From positions 91,722-155,721 of the forward strand of contig NZ_BAAAUV010000017.1 of NCBI RefSeq assembly GCF_039534125.1: a DNA stretch of 64,000 nt. The letters run 5' to 3'. Positions 24,512 through 34,349 of the stretch are shown here, piece after piece. The position numbers and the translations under genes were made by a program. The stretch is from Actinocorallia longicatena. GTDB taxonomy: Bacteria > Actinomycetota > Actinomycetes > Streptosporangiales > Streptosporangiaceae. The notes beneath the pieces were generated by a model. The model had not been told where the DNA came from and did not search any database. It saw only the letters and a program-made list of their open reading frames with translations. Positions within the stretch are counted from its first letter, which is position 1. Every line of letters begins with the position of its first letter.

Positions 24512-25222
24512 GTGCCCGAACGACCCCTCGTCGTCGTGCCGGCGTGGAACGAAGAGGATTCGATAGCCGGGGTCCTGTCCGAACTTCATGCCGTCTGCCC
24601 AGCTCTGGACGTTCTCGTCGTCGATGACGGCTCCCATGACGGCACCGCGGGGGTGGCCTCCCTGCACGGCGCCTCCGTGGTGCGGTTGCCCTTCAACCTC
24701 GGCGTCGGCGGCGCCATGCGGGCCGGTTTCCGGTACGCCCGGCGCGAGGGTTATGACGCCGTCGTCCAGGTCGACGCCGACGGCCAGCACGACTGCGCCT
24801 ACGTCAAGGTCCTGCTCGACGCCCTCGGCGAGGCCGACGTCGTGATCGGCGCCCGCTTCGCCGGGGCCGGCCGCTACGACGCGGGCCGCGGGCCGCGCCG
24901 CTGGGCCATGAGCCTGCTCGCCGGGACGCTCTCCCGGCTCGCCGGCACCCGGCTGACCGACACCACCAGCGGCTTCCGTGCCGCCGGGGCCAGGGCGCTG
25001 CCGATCTTCGCCGACCACTATCCGGCGGAGTACCTCGGCGACACCGTCGAGTCCCTGGTGATCGCGATCAGGGCGGGCTGCACCGTCCAGCAGGTGCCGG
25101 TGGTCATGCGCCCGAGGTACGCGGGCCGGGCCAGCCAGTCCCCGCTCCGGGCCGCCGCCTACCTGGTGCGCGCCGTCACCGCGCTCGGGCTGGCCCTGGT
25201 CCGGCGCAGGGCGTTCGTGTGA
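24512..25222 (+). CDS. Family 2 glycosyltransferase, polyprenyl-phosphate type
   Basis: This 236-residue GT-A enzyme begins VPERPLVVVPAWNEEDS, has VLVVDDGSHDGT and the DxD region VQVDADGQHD, and resembles dolichol/polyprenol-phosphate sugar synthases without a membrane domain. It probably moves a sugar from a nucleotide to a lipid carrier. The start is GTG at 24512 with GAGGA about eight bases upstream. It is coupled (GTGA) to the DUF2304 gene and heads the first glycan cluster. Confidence 0.88.
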   Translation: MPERPLVVVPAWNEEDSIAGVLSELHAVCPALDVLVVDDGSHDGTAGVASLHGASVVRLPFNLGVGGAMRAGFRYARREGYDAVVQVDADGQHDCAYVKVLLDALGEADVVIGARFAGAGRYDAGRGPRRWAMSLLAGTLSRLAGTRLTDTTSGFRAAGARALPIFADHYPAEYLGDTVESLVIAIRAGCTVQQVPVVMRPRYAGRASQSPLRAAAYLVRAVTALGLALVRRRAFV

Positions 25223-25725
25223 CGGTCTACACCCTCGGCCTCGTGGGTGCCGTCGTGACGCTCGGCGTCATCTTCGAGATGCTGCGGCGCCGCAAGCTGC
25301 GGGAGAAGTACGCCGTGTTCTGGGTGCTGCTCTCGGTGCTGATCGCGGCGGTCGCGGTCTATCCGCCGCTGCTGGAGCGGGCCGCCCGGATGGCCGGTGT
25401 GGAGGTCCCGGCGAACCTGCTGTTCTTCGTCGCGAGCCTGGTGCTGCTGGCGGTGAACGTCCAGCTCAGCTCGGAGGTCGGACGGCTGGAGGAACGCGTC
25501 CGCACCCTCGCGGAGGAGCTCGGCCTCCAGCGGCTGACCCTCGAACGCCAGGTCCGCACCGGCCGGAGGGCCCACGACGAGAGCTCCGGCGACAAGAGTC
25601 CCGACGACCGGTACACCGCCGGGATGGAGGATCCGGACGCCTGGGAGACCGAGGAGCTCGACCGTCCCGGCATCGACCGGCCGCTGGAGGGCTACGGGCC
25701 CGGCACCTGGGACGAGGCCGGATGA
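25219..25725 (+). CDS. DUF2304 small membrane protein
   Basis: This 168-residue protein has three hydrophobic segments (about 4-20, 35-52 and 65-82), then a coiled-coil-like stretch (LEERVRTLAEELGLQRLTLE) and an acidic tail. DUF2304 proteins regularly follow GT2 genes in polysaccharide clusters and are thought to help those enzymes at the membrane. It overlaps both neighbours by four bases, so its product is probably made in step with them. Confidence 0.85.
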   Translation: MTVYTLGLVGAVVTLGVIFEMLRRRKLREKYAVFWVLLSVLIAAVAVYPPLLERAARMAGVEVPANLLFFVASLVLLAVNVQLSSEVGRLEERVRTLAEELGLQRLTLERQVRTGRRAHDESSGDKSPDDRYTAGMEDPDAWETEELDRPGIDRPLEGYGPGTWDEAG

Positions 25726-26996
25726 GCGCGGTCCGGACCGCCCCGACGATCAGGACCGGCGCCCTGACCATGGGCGGCGGGCTGGTGCTGCTCGGGCTGT
25801 CGGCCAGCGTCTATCTGGTGGTGTCGGCCCGCGCGGTCGGGCCCGATGCCTTCTCCTCGCTGTCGACCCTGTGGACCCTGATCTACACGTTCGGGATCGG
25901 CGCGTTCCTGCCGTTCGAGCAGGAGCTGGGCCGGGCCCACGCGCACCGGACCGCCCTCGGCACCGGGACGCGTCCGCTGGTCGTCCGGGTGGCCGCGGCC
26001 GCCGGGGCCGTGCTGGCGGCGCTGCTCACGGCCGGGGCGCTGCTGGCGCCCGCGCTGGTGCCGCGGCTGTTCGACGGCGCCTGGACCGCGGCGGGCGCGC
26101 TCGCCCTGGCGCTCGGGGTGATGGCCGCCCAGTACGTCACCAGGGGGGTCTTCGCGGGATCGTCCCGGTTCGGCTGGTACTCCGCGCAGCTCGGCGTGGA
26201 GGGCGTCGTCCGGATGGCGGCCTGTGCGGCCCTGCTGGCCTGGGGCGTCCACAGCGCGGCGCCCTATTTCTGGCTGCTGGCCCTCGCCCCGCTCCTCGCC
26301 CTGCTGCTGACCCTGCCCGGCCTGCGCGGGGCCGTGCCGGCGGGGCCGCCCGCGCCCTGGTCGGAGCTGTCGGAGAACCTCGGCTGGCTGCTGCTGGGCT
26401 GCCTGTGCGCGCAGGGCGTCGCGAACGCCGCGATGGTCGCGCTGAAGCTGCTGTCGCCGCACGACGACACCGCCGGGCAGTTCCTGGCCGCGTTCGTCAT
26501 CGCCCGGGTGCCGCTCTTCCTGTTCCAGGGGGTGCAGGCCGTCCTGCTGCCGGGCCTGTCGGCGGCGCTGGCCACGGGCGACCGGACGGCGTTCCGCGCC
26601 AAGCTGCGCGGGGTCCTCGCCGCGACGGCCGCCGTCGGCGGGGCGGGCGTGCTCGGCGCCGCCCTGCTCGGGCCGTGGCTGCTGCGGCTGCTGTTCGGCC
26701 CGGAGTTCACCCTCGGCCGCGTGCACCTGGTGGTCCTGGCCGCCGCGACCGCCCTCTACATGGTCGCCCAGGTCTTCCAGTCGGCCCTGGTCTCGCTCGG
26801 CCGCCACCGCGACAACGCGCTGTCCTGGCTGGCCGCCCTGGGCGTCTTCGTCCTGGCCTGCGCGCTTCCCCTCCCGCCCCTAGCCCGTGTGGAACTCGCC
26901 CTGATGCTCTCCTGCGCCACCGCCGCCGCCCGTACCGCCCTGCGGCTCAGATCCGCCCGGCCGGGCGGGGTCACGGCGAGCGGGGCCGTGCGGTGA
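25722..26996 (+). CDS. Polysaccharide flippase-like (MOP family) membrane protein
   Basis: This 424-residue protein has about twelve hydrophobic helices in the Wzx/MviN pattern and no enzyme motifs. It should flip lipid-linked sugar units across the membrane. It begins at ATG 25722 in an ATGA overlap and ends in a GTGA overlap with the next gene, so it is part of one coupled unit. Assignment rests on topology and context. Confidence 0.78.
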   Translation: MSAVRTAPTIRTGALTMGGGLVLLGLSASVYLVVSARAVGPDAFSSLSTLWTLIYTFGIGAFLPFEQELGRAHAHRTALGTGTRPLVVRVAAAAGAVLAALLTAGALLAPALVPRLFDGAWTAAGALALALGVMAAQYVTRGVFAGSSRFGWYSAQLGVEGVVRMAACAALLAWGVHSAAPYFWLLALAPLLALLLTLPGLRGAVPAGPPAPWSELSENLGWLLLGCLCAQGVANAAMVALKLLSPHDDTAGQFLAAFVIARVPLFLFQGVQAVLLPGLSAALATGDRTAFRAKLRGVLAATAAVGGAGVLGAALLGPWLLRLLFGPEFTLGRVHLVVLAAATALYMVAQVFQSALVSLGRHRDNALSWLAALGVFVLACALPLPPLARVELALMLSCATAAARTALRLRSARPGGVTASGAVR

Positions 26997-28924
26997 GGTT
27001 CGCGAGCTGGCCGCGGCGCGTCGTCGACGGGGCACTGGACCTGGTCGTGGTCTCGTTCGCGGTCTGGACGGTCTGTTTCCACGTCGGCCTGGTGTTCAAG
27101 CCCGAGGTGCTGGTGCTCCTCACCCTCTGGCTGATCGTCACCGGGATGGCGTTCGTGCTGTACGGGTTCTTCCAGTGGCGGCGGCTCGGCGGCTGGCCCG
27201 AGGGGCAGGAGGGCCCGGACCGGGGCGTCCTGTGGACCGCGGGGGTGATCGCCGCCCTCGCTGCGGGGTGGCTGGCGGGCCTGCACCGCGACTTCGGCTA
27301 CTCCTGGGTCCTGGCCTGCGTCGTGGCCGGGATCGCGGCCCTGCTCTCGCTGGCCGGGATCGCCGCACGGGCGCTCGGTCCCGAGGGACCCAGGGCCCCG
27401 GCCTGGGGGACCGTTCCGGTGCTCGCCGCGGCGGCCGCGGCCGCGGTCCTCTCGCTCTCCACGGTCAACACCGACGGCGACGACGTCTTCTACGTCTCCC
27501 GTTCGATCAGGACCGCCGAGACCGGGTTCATCCCCGTCAAGGACGCGATCTTCACCCAGGGCGCGGTCGGCCAGATCTCCGGAGAGCCGCCGGTTCCGTC
27601 CTTCGAGGTGCTGGTCGGCGGGCTGGCGCGGGCGTTCGGGGTGTCGGCCCAGGAGTTCCTGTGGTTCAGGGTCCTGCCGTTCGTGGTGTTCTGCTCGGTC
27701 TGGGCGCTGTGGCGGCTGGTCCGCGAGTGGGCGCCGCGCCGCGCGTTCCTCTGCTTCGCCGTCGCGGCGGTCTACCTGCTGTGGACCGGCGCCCACGGCG
27801 CCGCGTTCGGCCCCTTCCACCTGCTGCGGATGTGGCAGGGCAAGGCGATCTTCCTGTCGCTGCTGGTCCCGCTGATCTACACCTACCTGACGCGCTGGGC
27901 CTCGGCCCGCTCCAAGTTCGACCTCGGGATGGCGGGCGTCGCGGGCGTCGCCGCGACGGGCCTGACCACCACCTCGACCTTCATCGTGCCGCTGATCGTC
28001 GGGGGAGCGGTGCTGGCCCTGGTTCTGGCCCGCAAGTTCTTCGAGGCCGCCTGGGCCTGCCTCGCCGCGGTCTACCCGGTCGGCGCGGGGCTGGCCGTCG
28101 CGCTGATCCCGACCAGCAACCACGAGGTCACCGGCGCCTTCTACGACGCCCCGCACACCTACGCCAGGGTCCTGCTCACCGGCACGATGGGGGTGATCGC
28201 GGGCGTGGCGCTCTGGGGCGGGCCCTGGCTGGCCAGGCGCGGCGGGCCCGCGCTGATGGCGGCGGGAGCCTCGGCCGTCCTCACCGTCATGCTGATCCCC
28301 GGGGTGCTGGAGTTCCTCGGCGACACCACCGGCGCCGCCCAGATCATGTGGCGGATGCCGTGGGTGGCCCCGATCCCGGCGCTGGTCGGGCTGATCGCGG
28401 CCGTCCCGCTGCCGTCCAGGTGGCTGGCCCCGCTCCCGGCCGCCGCGCTCATCGCGACGATCATCCCGACCGGGCTGCCGATCTGGTCGCTCCAGACCGG
28501 CACCGAGGTCGCCGGCACCCCCGCCTGGAAGGTCAAGCGGTGGGACATGCTGACCGTCCAGCAGATCGCCAGGACCCTCCCCGACAGGGCCGTCGTCCTC
28601 GCTCCGCAGAAGTACATGCGGTGGTTCCCGCTGCTCACGACCCGGCTCAACGCCGTCAATCCGCAGTCCCGGCACCTGATCCTGCTGCCGGTGGACCAGC
28701 GGTTCCGTGACGACCGGGAGCTGCTGACCGCCCTGACCCGCTACGGCACCGCGACCATGCCGGCCGCCGACGTCCAGGCCGCCCTCGGCCGGGTCGGCGT
28801 CACCTACGCCTGCGTCGACCAGCGGAACTCGCGTGGCCAGAAGCTGCTCCAGCAGTCGGGGTACACCCGGTCCGCCCGCGTCTACGAGCTGGTCTGCTTC
28901 ACGCCGGGGACTCCCACGGGCTGA
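26993..28924 (+). CDS. Large GT-C-like integral membrane protein
   Basis: The product is 643 residues with about twelve to fourteen helices. An outer loop after the fifth helix reads VNTDGDDVFYVSRS, an acidic motif placed like the first-loop Asp pair of GT-C glycosyltransferases. The C-terminal 150 residues form a soluble domain (DMLTVQQIARTLPDRAVVL onward). I think it resembles the actinobacterial DUF6077 group, but with low certainty. The start is GTG at 26993, overlapping the flippase stop. Its 3' end overlaps the convergent PIG-L gene by 26 bases. Confidence 0.72.
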   Translation: MRFASWPRRVVDGALDLVVVSFAVWTVCFHVGLVFKPEVLVLLTLWLIVTGMAFVLYGFFQWRRLGGWPEGQEGPDRGVLWTAGVIAALAAGWLAGLHRDFGYSWVLACVVAGIAALLSLAGIAARALGPEGPRAPAWGTVPVLAAAAAAAVLSLSTVNTDGDDVFYVSRSIRTAETGFIPVKDAIFTQGAVGQISGEPPVPSFEVLVGGLARAFGVSAQEFLWFRVLPFVVFCSVWALWRLVREWAPRRAFLCFAVAAVYLLWTGAHGAAFGPFHLLRMWQGKAIFLSLLVPLIYTYLTRWASARSKFDLGMAGVAGVAATGLTTTSTFIVPLIVGGAVLALVLARKFFEAAWACLAAVYPVGAGLAVALIPTSNHEVTGAFYDAPHTYARVLLTGTMGVIAGVALWGGPWLARRGGPALMAAGASAVLTVMLIPGVLEFLGDTTGAAQIMWRMPWVAPIPALVGLIAAVPLPSRWLAPLPAAALIATIIPTGLPIWSLQTGTEVAGTPAWKVKRWDMLTVQQIARTLPDRAVVLAPQKYMRWFPLLTTRLNAVNPQSRHLILLPVDQRFRDDRELLTALTRYGTATMPAADVQAALGRVGVTYACVDQRNSRGQKLLQQSGYTRSARVYELVCFTPGTPTG

Positions 28925-30599
28925 GCCCGTGCCGCGCCCAGATCCGCCCGTCGGCGCCGAGCCCGAAGACCCAGAACGAGCTCCCGTCCCGGACGGCCGA
29001 AGGCGAGTCGACGATCGTCCCGCCGAGAGAGGTCCAGCCCTCCTCGCCGTGGACCGAGACCCCGCCCGAGGCGTCCCGCTCGAACAGCAGCGCGCCCGCG
29101 GCGGCCGCCTGGCCGGAACCGCCGCCGCCGAGGTCGCCCGTCAGCGACGACAGCCCGCCCCGCCCCCGGAACACCACCCGTCCCCCGGACGCCACCGTCG
29201 GCGGGCCCGACGGCGAGGCGGCCAGCGCGACGACCCGGCCGCCCGCGTAGCGCAGCAGCCGGGCGGGCGGTCCGTTCCGCGTCGCCCTGGTCGAGGCGTA
29301 GACCGCGGAACCGTCGGTGGCCAGGCCGTCCTGCACGAACCGCCCGCCCAGCCGCCGCCACCGCGTCTCACCACCGCGCAGGACGCTCACCCCGCCGTCG
29401 CCGTCGCGCACGTAGACGTCGGGCCCGGCCGCCAGCGGGGTGCCGGTCAGCTCGGGACGCCGCCCGCCGGGGCACCCGAGGTCGTGCCAGGACGCCCCGT
29501 CCCACCGCACCACGTGATGATCGTCCAGCCGGACGCCCAGCACCCCCTGCTCATCCGCCGTGACGCCCGGAGCCAGGGCCCCGCCCCCCGGGGGGAGGTC
29601 CAGCGACGCCCAGCCCTCCCCGATCCGCCGGACGACCCGCACGGAGCCGCCGACGACCCGGTAGAGCGTGATCATGCCGTCCTGGCGGGCCGCCCAGCCG
29701 GTGCCGAGCGGACTGCGCGGGTACATGCGGCGCGTGTACTTCTCGAGCTGGTTGGAGAAGGCGTGGTAGCGGAACGAGCCGTCCGGCTCCCGGTGGCGGT
29801 ACTCGTCGAAGACCGCCAGCTTCCTCGCCGCCTCGGCCTCCGACAGGTTGGGCGGCGCCAGCCTGATGTTGTAGGCCCGGTAGCCCAGCACGACCGGGAC
29901 GATCCCGGCCGCCGCCTCGGTGGCCAGCCGGGCCGTCGTGACATGGTCGGCGTGGTCGCGCCCCTCGGGCCGGACGTCCTGGACGCGCAGCACGGTCGGC
30001 CGGTACCGGAGCATCAGCGTCCGCAGCAGCCCCACGGCGTCGGCACGGAGGTAGCGGGTGGCGGTGACCGGCCGCCCGGCCGGGATGACCGAGAGAAGGT
30101 CGGCCCCCTGGACGAGCCCGTGCATCCCGCCGTCGGGGAGCCCGGCGAAGACCACCTGGATCTCCGGCCGCGCCCTCAGCCGGTAGCGCTCGACCTGGTG
30201 GACGCCGAGGGTCAGGAGCTCATAGGCCCACTCCCGCTGGCTGTCGCGGTCCCCGTCGGCGGCGTCCGCCATGGCCGCGTAGGCGTTGAGGATGCCGCGC
30301 TGGCGGTTGCGGGCGCGCTCCGCCCCGGTGGTCCCGGCGCCGGTCTTCTGCCCGGCGGTCGTGAAGACCGTCACGGCGGGGTCGCCCGAGGCGAGGACCC
30401 GGCTCAGGTCGGGGTTCATGAACAGCAGGTCGTCGTCGGGGTGGGCGACGACCTGCATGTACCGGACGGCGTGCGCGGGCCGGGGCCGTTCGGCCCGGGG
30501 CCGCGCCGTGGCGTGGATGGCGTCGAGCCGGGTCACGCTGAGCACGCTGGACAGGGTCAGGGACAGCGCGAAAGCGGTCCTGCGGCGGAGACGGTGCAA
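28899..30599 (-). CDS. Secreted PIG-L deacetylase with propeller-like C-terminal domain
   Basis: This 566-residue protein starts at TTG 30599, with GGAGG eight bases upstream. A signal-like helix (about 9-24) precedes a PIG-L/LmbE domain (about 45-300) with the zinc motif AHPDDD (H53, D55, D56) and the later DHADHV histidine. Residues 310-566 hold repeated WxxL and GG-rich strands typical of a tectonin or PLL-like beta-propeller that may bind sugar. LmbE enzymes remove N-acetyl groups from GlcNAc-type sugars. With the adjoining glycan genes, it could de-acetylate a cell-surface polymer. Confidence 0.85.
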   Translation of the reverse strand: MHRLRRRTAFALSLTLSSVLSVTRLDAIHATARPRAERPRPAHAVRYMQVVAHPDDDLLFMNPDLSRVLASGDPAVTVFTTAGQKTGAGTTGAERARNRQRGILNAYAAMADAADGDRDSQREWAYELLTLGVHQVERYRLRARPEIQVVFAGLPDGGMHGLVQGADLLSVIPAGRPVTATRYLRADAVGLLRTLMLRYRPTVLRVQDVRPEGRDHADHVTTARLATEAAAGIVPVVLGYRAYNIRLAPPNLSEAEAARKLAVFDEYRHREPDGSFRYHAFSNQLEKYTRRMYPRSPLGTGWAARQDGMITLYRVVGGSVRVVRRIGEGWASLDLPPGGGALAPGVTADEQGVLGVRLDDHHVVRWDGASWHDLGCPGGRRPELTGTPLAAGPDVYVRDGDGGVSVLRGGETRWRRLGGRFVQDGLATDGSAVYASTRATRNGPPARLLRYAGGRVVALAASPSGPPTVASGGRVVFRGRGGLSSLTGDLGGGGSGQAAAAGALLFERDASGGVSVHGEEGWTSLGGTIVDSPSAVRDGSSFWVFGLGADGRIWARHGLSPWESPA

Positions 30600-30722
30600 G
30601 GGGGGAACCTCCGGGACGGGGGCCCGGATCGTCAGGGCGCCGAGCGGATCCTACCGAACACGTGACGTTCCCGTAGCCGTCGCGCTACCGTCTGTAAGGA
30701 TTTGACCACTAGGGGGCGTCTG

Positions 30723-31172
30723 ATGGCACAGCGGTCCAGAAAACAGGCATTGGTGCCGGTCGCGATCGGCGTGATCCTGGCCGGGAGCGTCTGCGTGGGC
30801 GTCGCCTCGATTCCCGTGCCGGTCCGCGACGGCACCCCGGCGGCGGTCGCCCGGAGGGTCGCCGACGCCTCGGTGACCGTCCGGACGAGGCGTCACCACG
30901 AGCGGTACGTCCACACCGTCCGGGTCGGCAACGCGGGCCCGGACGCCACCGGCCGGCTGCGCCTGCGCACGACCGTCCCCGGGACGTTCTCCGTGCGCTC
31001 CCCGGCCTGCCGCAAGGACGGCCGGATCCTGGAGTGCGACTGGCCGCGGGGCCTGGACCCGGGCGACGACCTCACCTTCACCCTGGTCACCCGCCGGCGC
31101 GGCCCGCTGGTCCTGCCCCTCAAGACCGACGCCGTCGACTGGGCTCCGGCCAACAACACCGCCCGCTTCTGA
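30723..31172 (+). CDS. Small exported DUF11-like protein
   Basis: This 149-residue protein has a single N-terminal hydrophobic helix (about 10-28) that serves as an anchor or signal. It is followed by one Ig-like DUF11 module (about 45-149) with a Cys pair (SPACRKDGRILECDW). No enzyme motif is seen. The start ATG at 30723 has AGGGGG upstream, so the TTG at 30702 is rejected. It is divergent from the PIG-L gene and converges with the D,D-carboxypeptidase gene. Similar DUF11 modules appear in the LPXTG protein and the lysozyme of this window. Confidence 0.75.
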   Translation: MAQRSRKQALVPVAIGVILAGSVCVGVASIPVPVRDGTPAAVARRVADASVTVRTRRHHERYVHTVRVGNAGPDATGRLRLRTTVPGTFSVRSPACRKDGRILECDWPRGLDPGDDLTFTLVTRRRGPLVLPLKTDAVDWAPANNTARF

Positions 31173-31184
31173 ACTCGCCCGTTT

Positions 31185-32294
31185 CTAGGAGGAGGAGGTC
31201 GGCCGCTTGCGGCGGAAGAGCAGAACGCCGACCCCGGCCAGGATGAAGGCGAGGCCGATGCCGCCGAGCAGGTAGTCGTCGGAGCGGTCGGTACCGCCGC
31301 CGCTGGTCTTGCCGGCCGGGACGGCGGGCGGCAGGGCGGCCGACATCGCGGCCTTGCCGGGCGCGGACTCGTCGGGCAGGTTCCCGATCGGGGTGACCTT
31401 GCCGTCGTTGGCGAAGCCCCAGTCGAACAGCGCGGAGGCGTTGGACCACAGCGTCTCGGCCTTCATGAGGGCGACGATGATCGTGTGGCCGTTCCGCTTG
31501 GCCGCGCCGACGAAGGTCTGCTGGGCGGCGTTGGTGTAGCCGTTCTTGCCGGCGATGAACCCCTTGTACTCCTGGGACTCGGTCGGCAGCAGCCGGATGT
31601 GGCTGTAGATCGGCATCTGGTAGATCTTCGGCTTGGTCTTCTTGCCGGTCTTCTTGTCCTTCTTCGGCACCGACAGCGCGGGGAACTTCGCGTTGACGGT
31701 CTGCGCGTACTGGACGAACTCCGGCAGCTTCAGCGCCGCCCGCATCTGGATCGCCAGATCGAAGGAGGTCGTGTGCTGGGTCTTCAGGTTCAGCCCGAGG
31801 TCGACGTCCAGGCCGTTGGGCGACCCGGCGACGGTGTCCGTCGCGCCGATCTCCTTGGCCTTGGCGTTCATCAGCGCGATCGTCTGCTTGTACCCGTTGG
31901 GCAGGGTGAGGGTCATCGCCGCGTCGTTGGCCGACATCATCAGCATCGCCTTGAACAGGTCCGACGCCTTGTAGCTGAGCTTGGGGTCCATCCCGACCTT
32001 CGTGCCCTCGGGATAGCAGGACTTCGCGGTCGCCTTGATCTTGTCGTCGGGGTGCAGGAGCGGGATCAGCGTGAGGGCCGTCAGGACCTTCTGGGTGCTG
32101 GCCGGCAGGTACTTCACGCGCTCGTTCCGGCCCGCCAGAACCTGGCCGGTGTCACCGTCCACGACGATGTAGGAGCCCTTGCCCTTGAACTTCGGGCCGG
32201 CCGCCTTGGGCGCCGCCCCGGCCTCGACCGGGCAGGTGGCGAGGGTCAGGGCCGAAGCCGTCAGCAGGGCGGCTGCGCGCAGAGGTGCTCCCAT
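31185..32294 (-). CDS. D-alanyl-D-alanine carboxypeptidase, S11 family
   Basis: This 369-residue penicillin-binding protein trims terminal D-Ala from peptidoglycan stem peptides. It has a signal peptide, then the active-site motifs STQK (Ser66, Lys69), SAN (121-123) and KNG (250-252, in place of the usual KTG). A Lys-rich loop (about 211-224) and a C-terminal helix followed by RRKR anchor it in the membrane. The start is ATG 32294; a TTG two codons up is also open. It is divergent from the SCO4848-type gene, as in Streptomyces (SCO4847/4848). Confidence 0.9.
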   Translation of the reverse strand: MGAPLRAAALLTASALTLATCPVEAGAAPKAAGPKFKGKGSYIVVDGDTGQVLAGRNERVKYLPASTQKVLTALTLIPLLHPDDKIKATAKSCYPEGTKVGMDPKLSYKASDLFKAMLMMSANDAAMTLTLPNGYKQTIALMNAKAKEIGATDTVAGSPNGLDVDLGLNLKTQHTTSFDLAIQMRAALKLPEFVQYAQTVNAKFPALSVPKKDKKTGKKTKPKIYQMPIYSHIRLLPTESQEYKGFIAGKNGYTNAAQQTFVGAAKRNGHTIIVALMKAETLWSNASALFDWGFANDGKVTPIGNLPDESAPGKAAMSAALPPAVPAGKTSGGGTDRSDDYLLGGIGLAFILAGVGVLLFRRKRPTSSS

Positions 32295-32334
32295 AGGCAA
32301 AGGAGCCTAATCGGATTTGGGCCGGAGAGCGCCA

Positions 32335-32346
32335 TATCCTGCGTCC
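32335..32346 (+). promoter_or_regulatory. Candidate -10 box for a leaderless SCO4848-type gene
   Basis: TATCCT (32335-32340) fits the TANNNT -10 pattern and ends six bases before the GTG at 32347. No ribosome site precedes that GTG. The divergent carboxypeptidase gene has TAGGCT nine bases before its ATG on the other strand, so this 50-base gap probably holds two promoters back to back. Confidence 0.4.
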
Positions 32347-32556
32347 GTGACTTCTCGACGCGTCTCCGGGTTTCTGATCGGTCTGGCCGCTTTCATGGTC
32401 TTCGAGTGGCTGATGCTGGCGAAGAACCTCGGGAGCGGCCCGAAGCGGGAGACCGCCTTCTATGTCGTCCACTATGTCCTGGTCGCCTTCAATGTCGTGC
32501 TGGCCGGGGTGCTGGCGGCGATCGGCTGGAAGGCCTGGAAGTCACCCCGGTCGTAG
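32347..32556 (+). CDS. SCO4848-type small membrane protein
   Basis: This 69-residue protein starts at GTG 32347 (VTSRRVSGFLIG). It has two hydrophobic helices (about 6-22 and 37-60) and a short basic end. Together with its position beside the S11 carboxypeptidase gene, this matches the SCO4848 family of actinomycete membrane proteins, whose role is unknown. The longer frame beginning at 32317 lacks support. Confidence 0.82.
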   Translation: MTSRRVSGFLIGLAAFMVFEWLMLAKNLGSGPKRETAFYVVHYVLVAFNVVLAGVLAAIGWKAWKSPRS

Positions 32557-32589
32557 GCGGTGAGTCGGGGCTCGCTTACGATGCGGGCC

Positions 32590-34349
32590 ATGGAGTTGGC
32601 TGCTGCCTTCCCCCCAGCTGAGCGCGAGCGTTGGCGGGAGCTATTGAAGGGCGTACTCCGCAAGTCCGGAGCCGCCACCGACGAAACCTCACTCGACGCC
32701 GTCGAGGAACTGCTGACCGGGCAGTCCTACGACGGGGTCCCGATCGCCCCGCTGTACACCGCCGACGAGGCGCCCGCCTCGCGGCCCTTCCCCGCTTACC
32801 TGCGGGACGGGGCGCGCGACGACACCCTCGCCGGCTGGGACGTACGGCAGCGGCACGCCGATCCCCGGCCCGAGGTCACGGGCCCCGCGATCCTCGCCGA
32901 TCTCGAGAGCGGGGCCACCTCGGTGTGGCTGACCGTCGGGACGGCCGGAATCCCGGTGCCGCTGCTCGGCAAGGTCCTCGAGGGGGTGCTGACCGACCTC
33001 GCGCCCGTGGTCATCGACGCCGGCCCGCAGACCCGCCAGGCCGCCGAGGCCTTCCTCAAGATCGCCGTTCCGGGGACGCTCGGCAACCTCGGGGCCGACC
33101 CGCTCGGGCTCGCCGCCAGGACCGGGTTCCTGGTGCCCACCCCGGTGGACCTCGCCCGGCAGGTCGTCGCCGATCATCCCGGCATCAGGACCTTCACCGT
33201 CGACGGCACCGTCTACCACGACGCCGGCGGCTCGGACGCCCAGGAGCTCGGCGCGGCGCTCGCCGCGGCCGTCGCCTACCTGCGGGAGCTGACCGAGGCG
33301 GGCCTGAGCGCCGACGAGGCCGCGGGCCAGCTGGAGTTCCGGTACGCCGCGAACGCCGACCAGTTCGCGACGATCGCGAAGCTGCGCGCGGCCCGGCGGC
33401 TGTGGGCCAGGGTCGCCGAGGTCTCGACGATCTCCGACCCGTCCTGCCGGATCCACGCGGTGACCTCCTCGGCGATGATGACGCGCCGCGACCCGTGGGT
33501 GAACATGCTGCGCACCACGATCGCCTGCTTCGCGGCCGGGGTCGGCGGCGCGGACTCCGTGACCGTCCAGCCGTTCGACGCCAGGCTCGGGCTGCCCGAC
33601 GGGTTCTCCCGGCGGATCGCCCGCAACACCCAGACGCTCCTGCTGGAGGAGGCCTCGCTGGCCCGGGTCGTCGACCCCGCGGGCGGCTCCTGGTACGTCG
33701 AGCGGCTCACCGAGGAGCTGGCGCGCAGCGCCTGGGCGTTCTTCGTCGAGATCGAGCGGTCGGGCGGCCTGGCGGCCGCCCTCCAGAACGGCCTGATCGA
33801 GACGGCCGTCGCCGACACCTGGTCGCTGCGCCGCAAGGACCTCGCCCGCCGCAAGGCCCCGCTGACGGGCGTCAGCGAGTTCCCCAACCTCGCCGAGACG
33901 CTCCCGATCCGCGACACCGCCCCCGAGGCGCTGTCGGGCGGGCTTCCCGCGGTGCACTACGACCTCGACTACGAGGACCTGCGGGCCTGGGCCGACGAGC
34001 AGCCCGAGCGTCCGCAGGTCTACCTGGCGACGCTCGGCCCGGTCGCCGTGCACACCGCCCGCGCCTCCTTCGCCGCCAACCTGCTCCAGGCGGGCGGCTT
34101 CGCGACCGTCACCGGCACCCCCGAGGACTTCCCCGGCGGCTTCGCGGCGGTGATCTGCTCCAGCGACAAGCTGTACGCCGAGGGGGCGGCCGACGCCGCC
34201 GCCACGCTGAAGGCCAAGGGCGCCGGCACCGTCTGGCTGGCGGGCAAGGGCGGCTTCGACGGCGTGGACGGCAACCTGTTCGCGGGCTGCAACGCCGTCG
34301 AGATCCTCAACGCCTTCAAGGCGGCCGTCCCGACCTCGAAGGAGGCACA

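Noticed and set aside
25871..28924. A 1017-codon open frame across the flippase and GT-C-like genes
   Set aside because: The first 374 codons overlap the flippase in another frame and have no recognisable fold. The real gene starts at GTG 26993 in a GTGA overlap.
32557..32589. A cobalamin riboswitch before mutA
   Set aside because: The gap to the previous gene is 33 bases, too short to hold one, and no B12-box-like sequence is seen.
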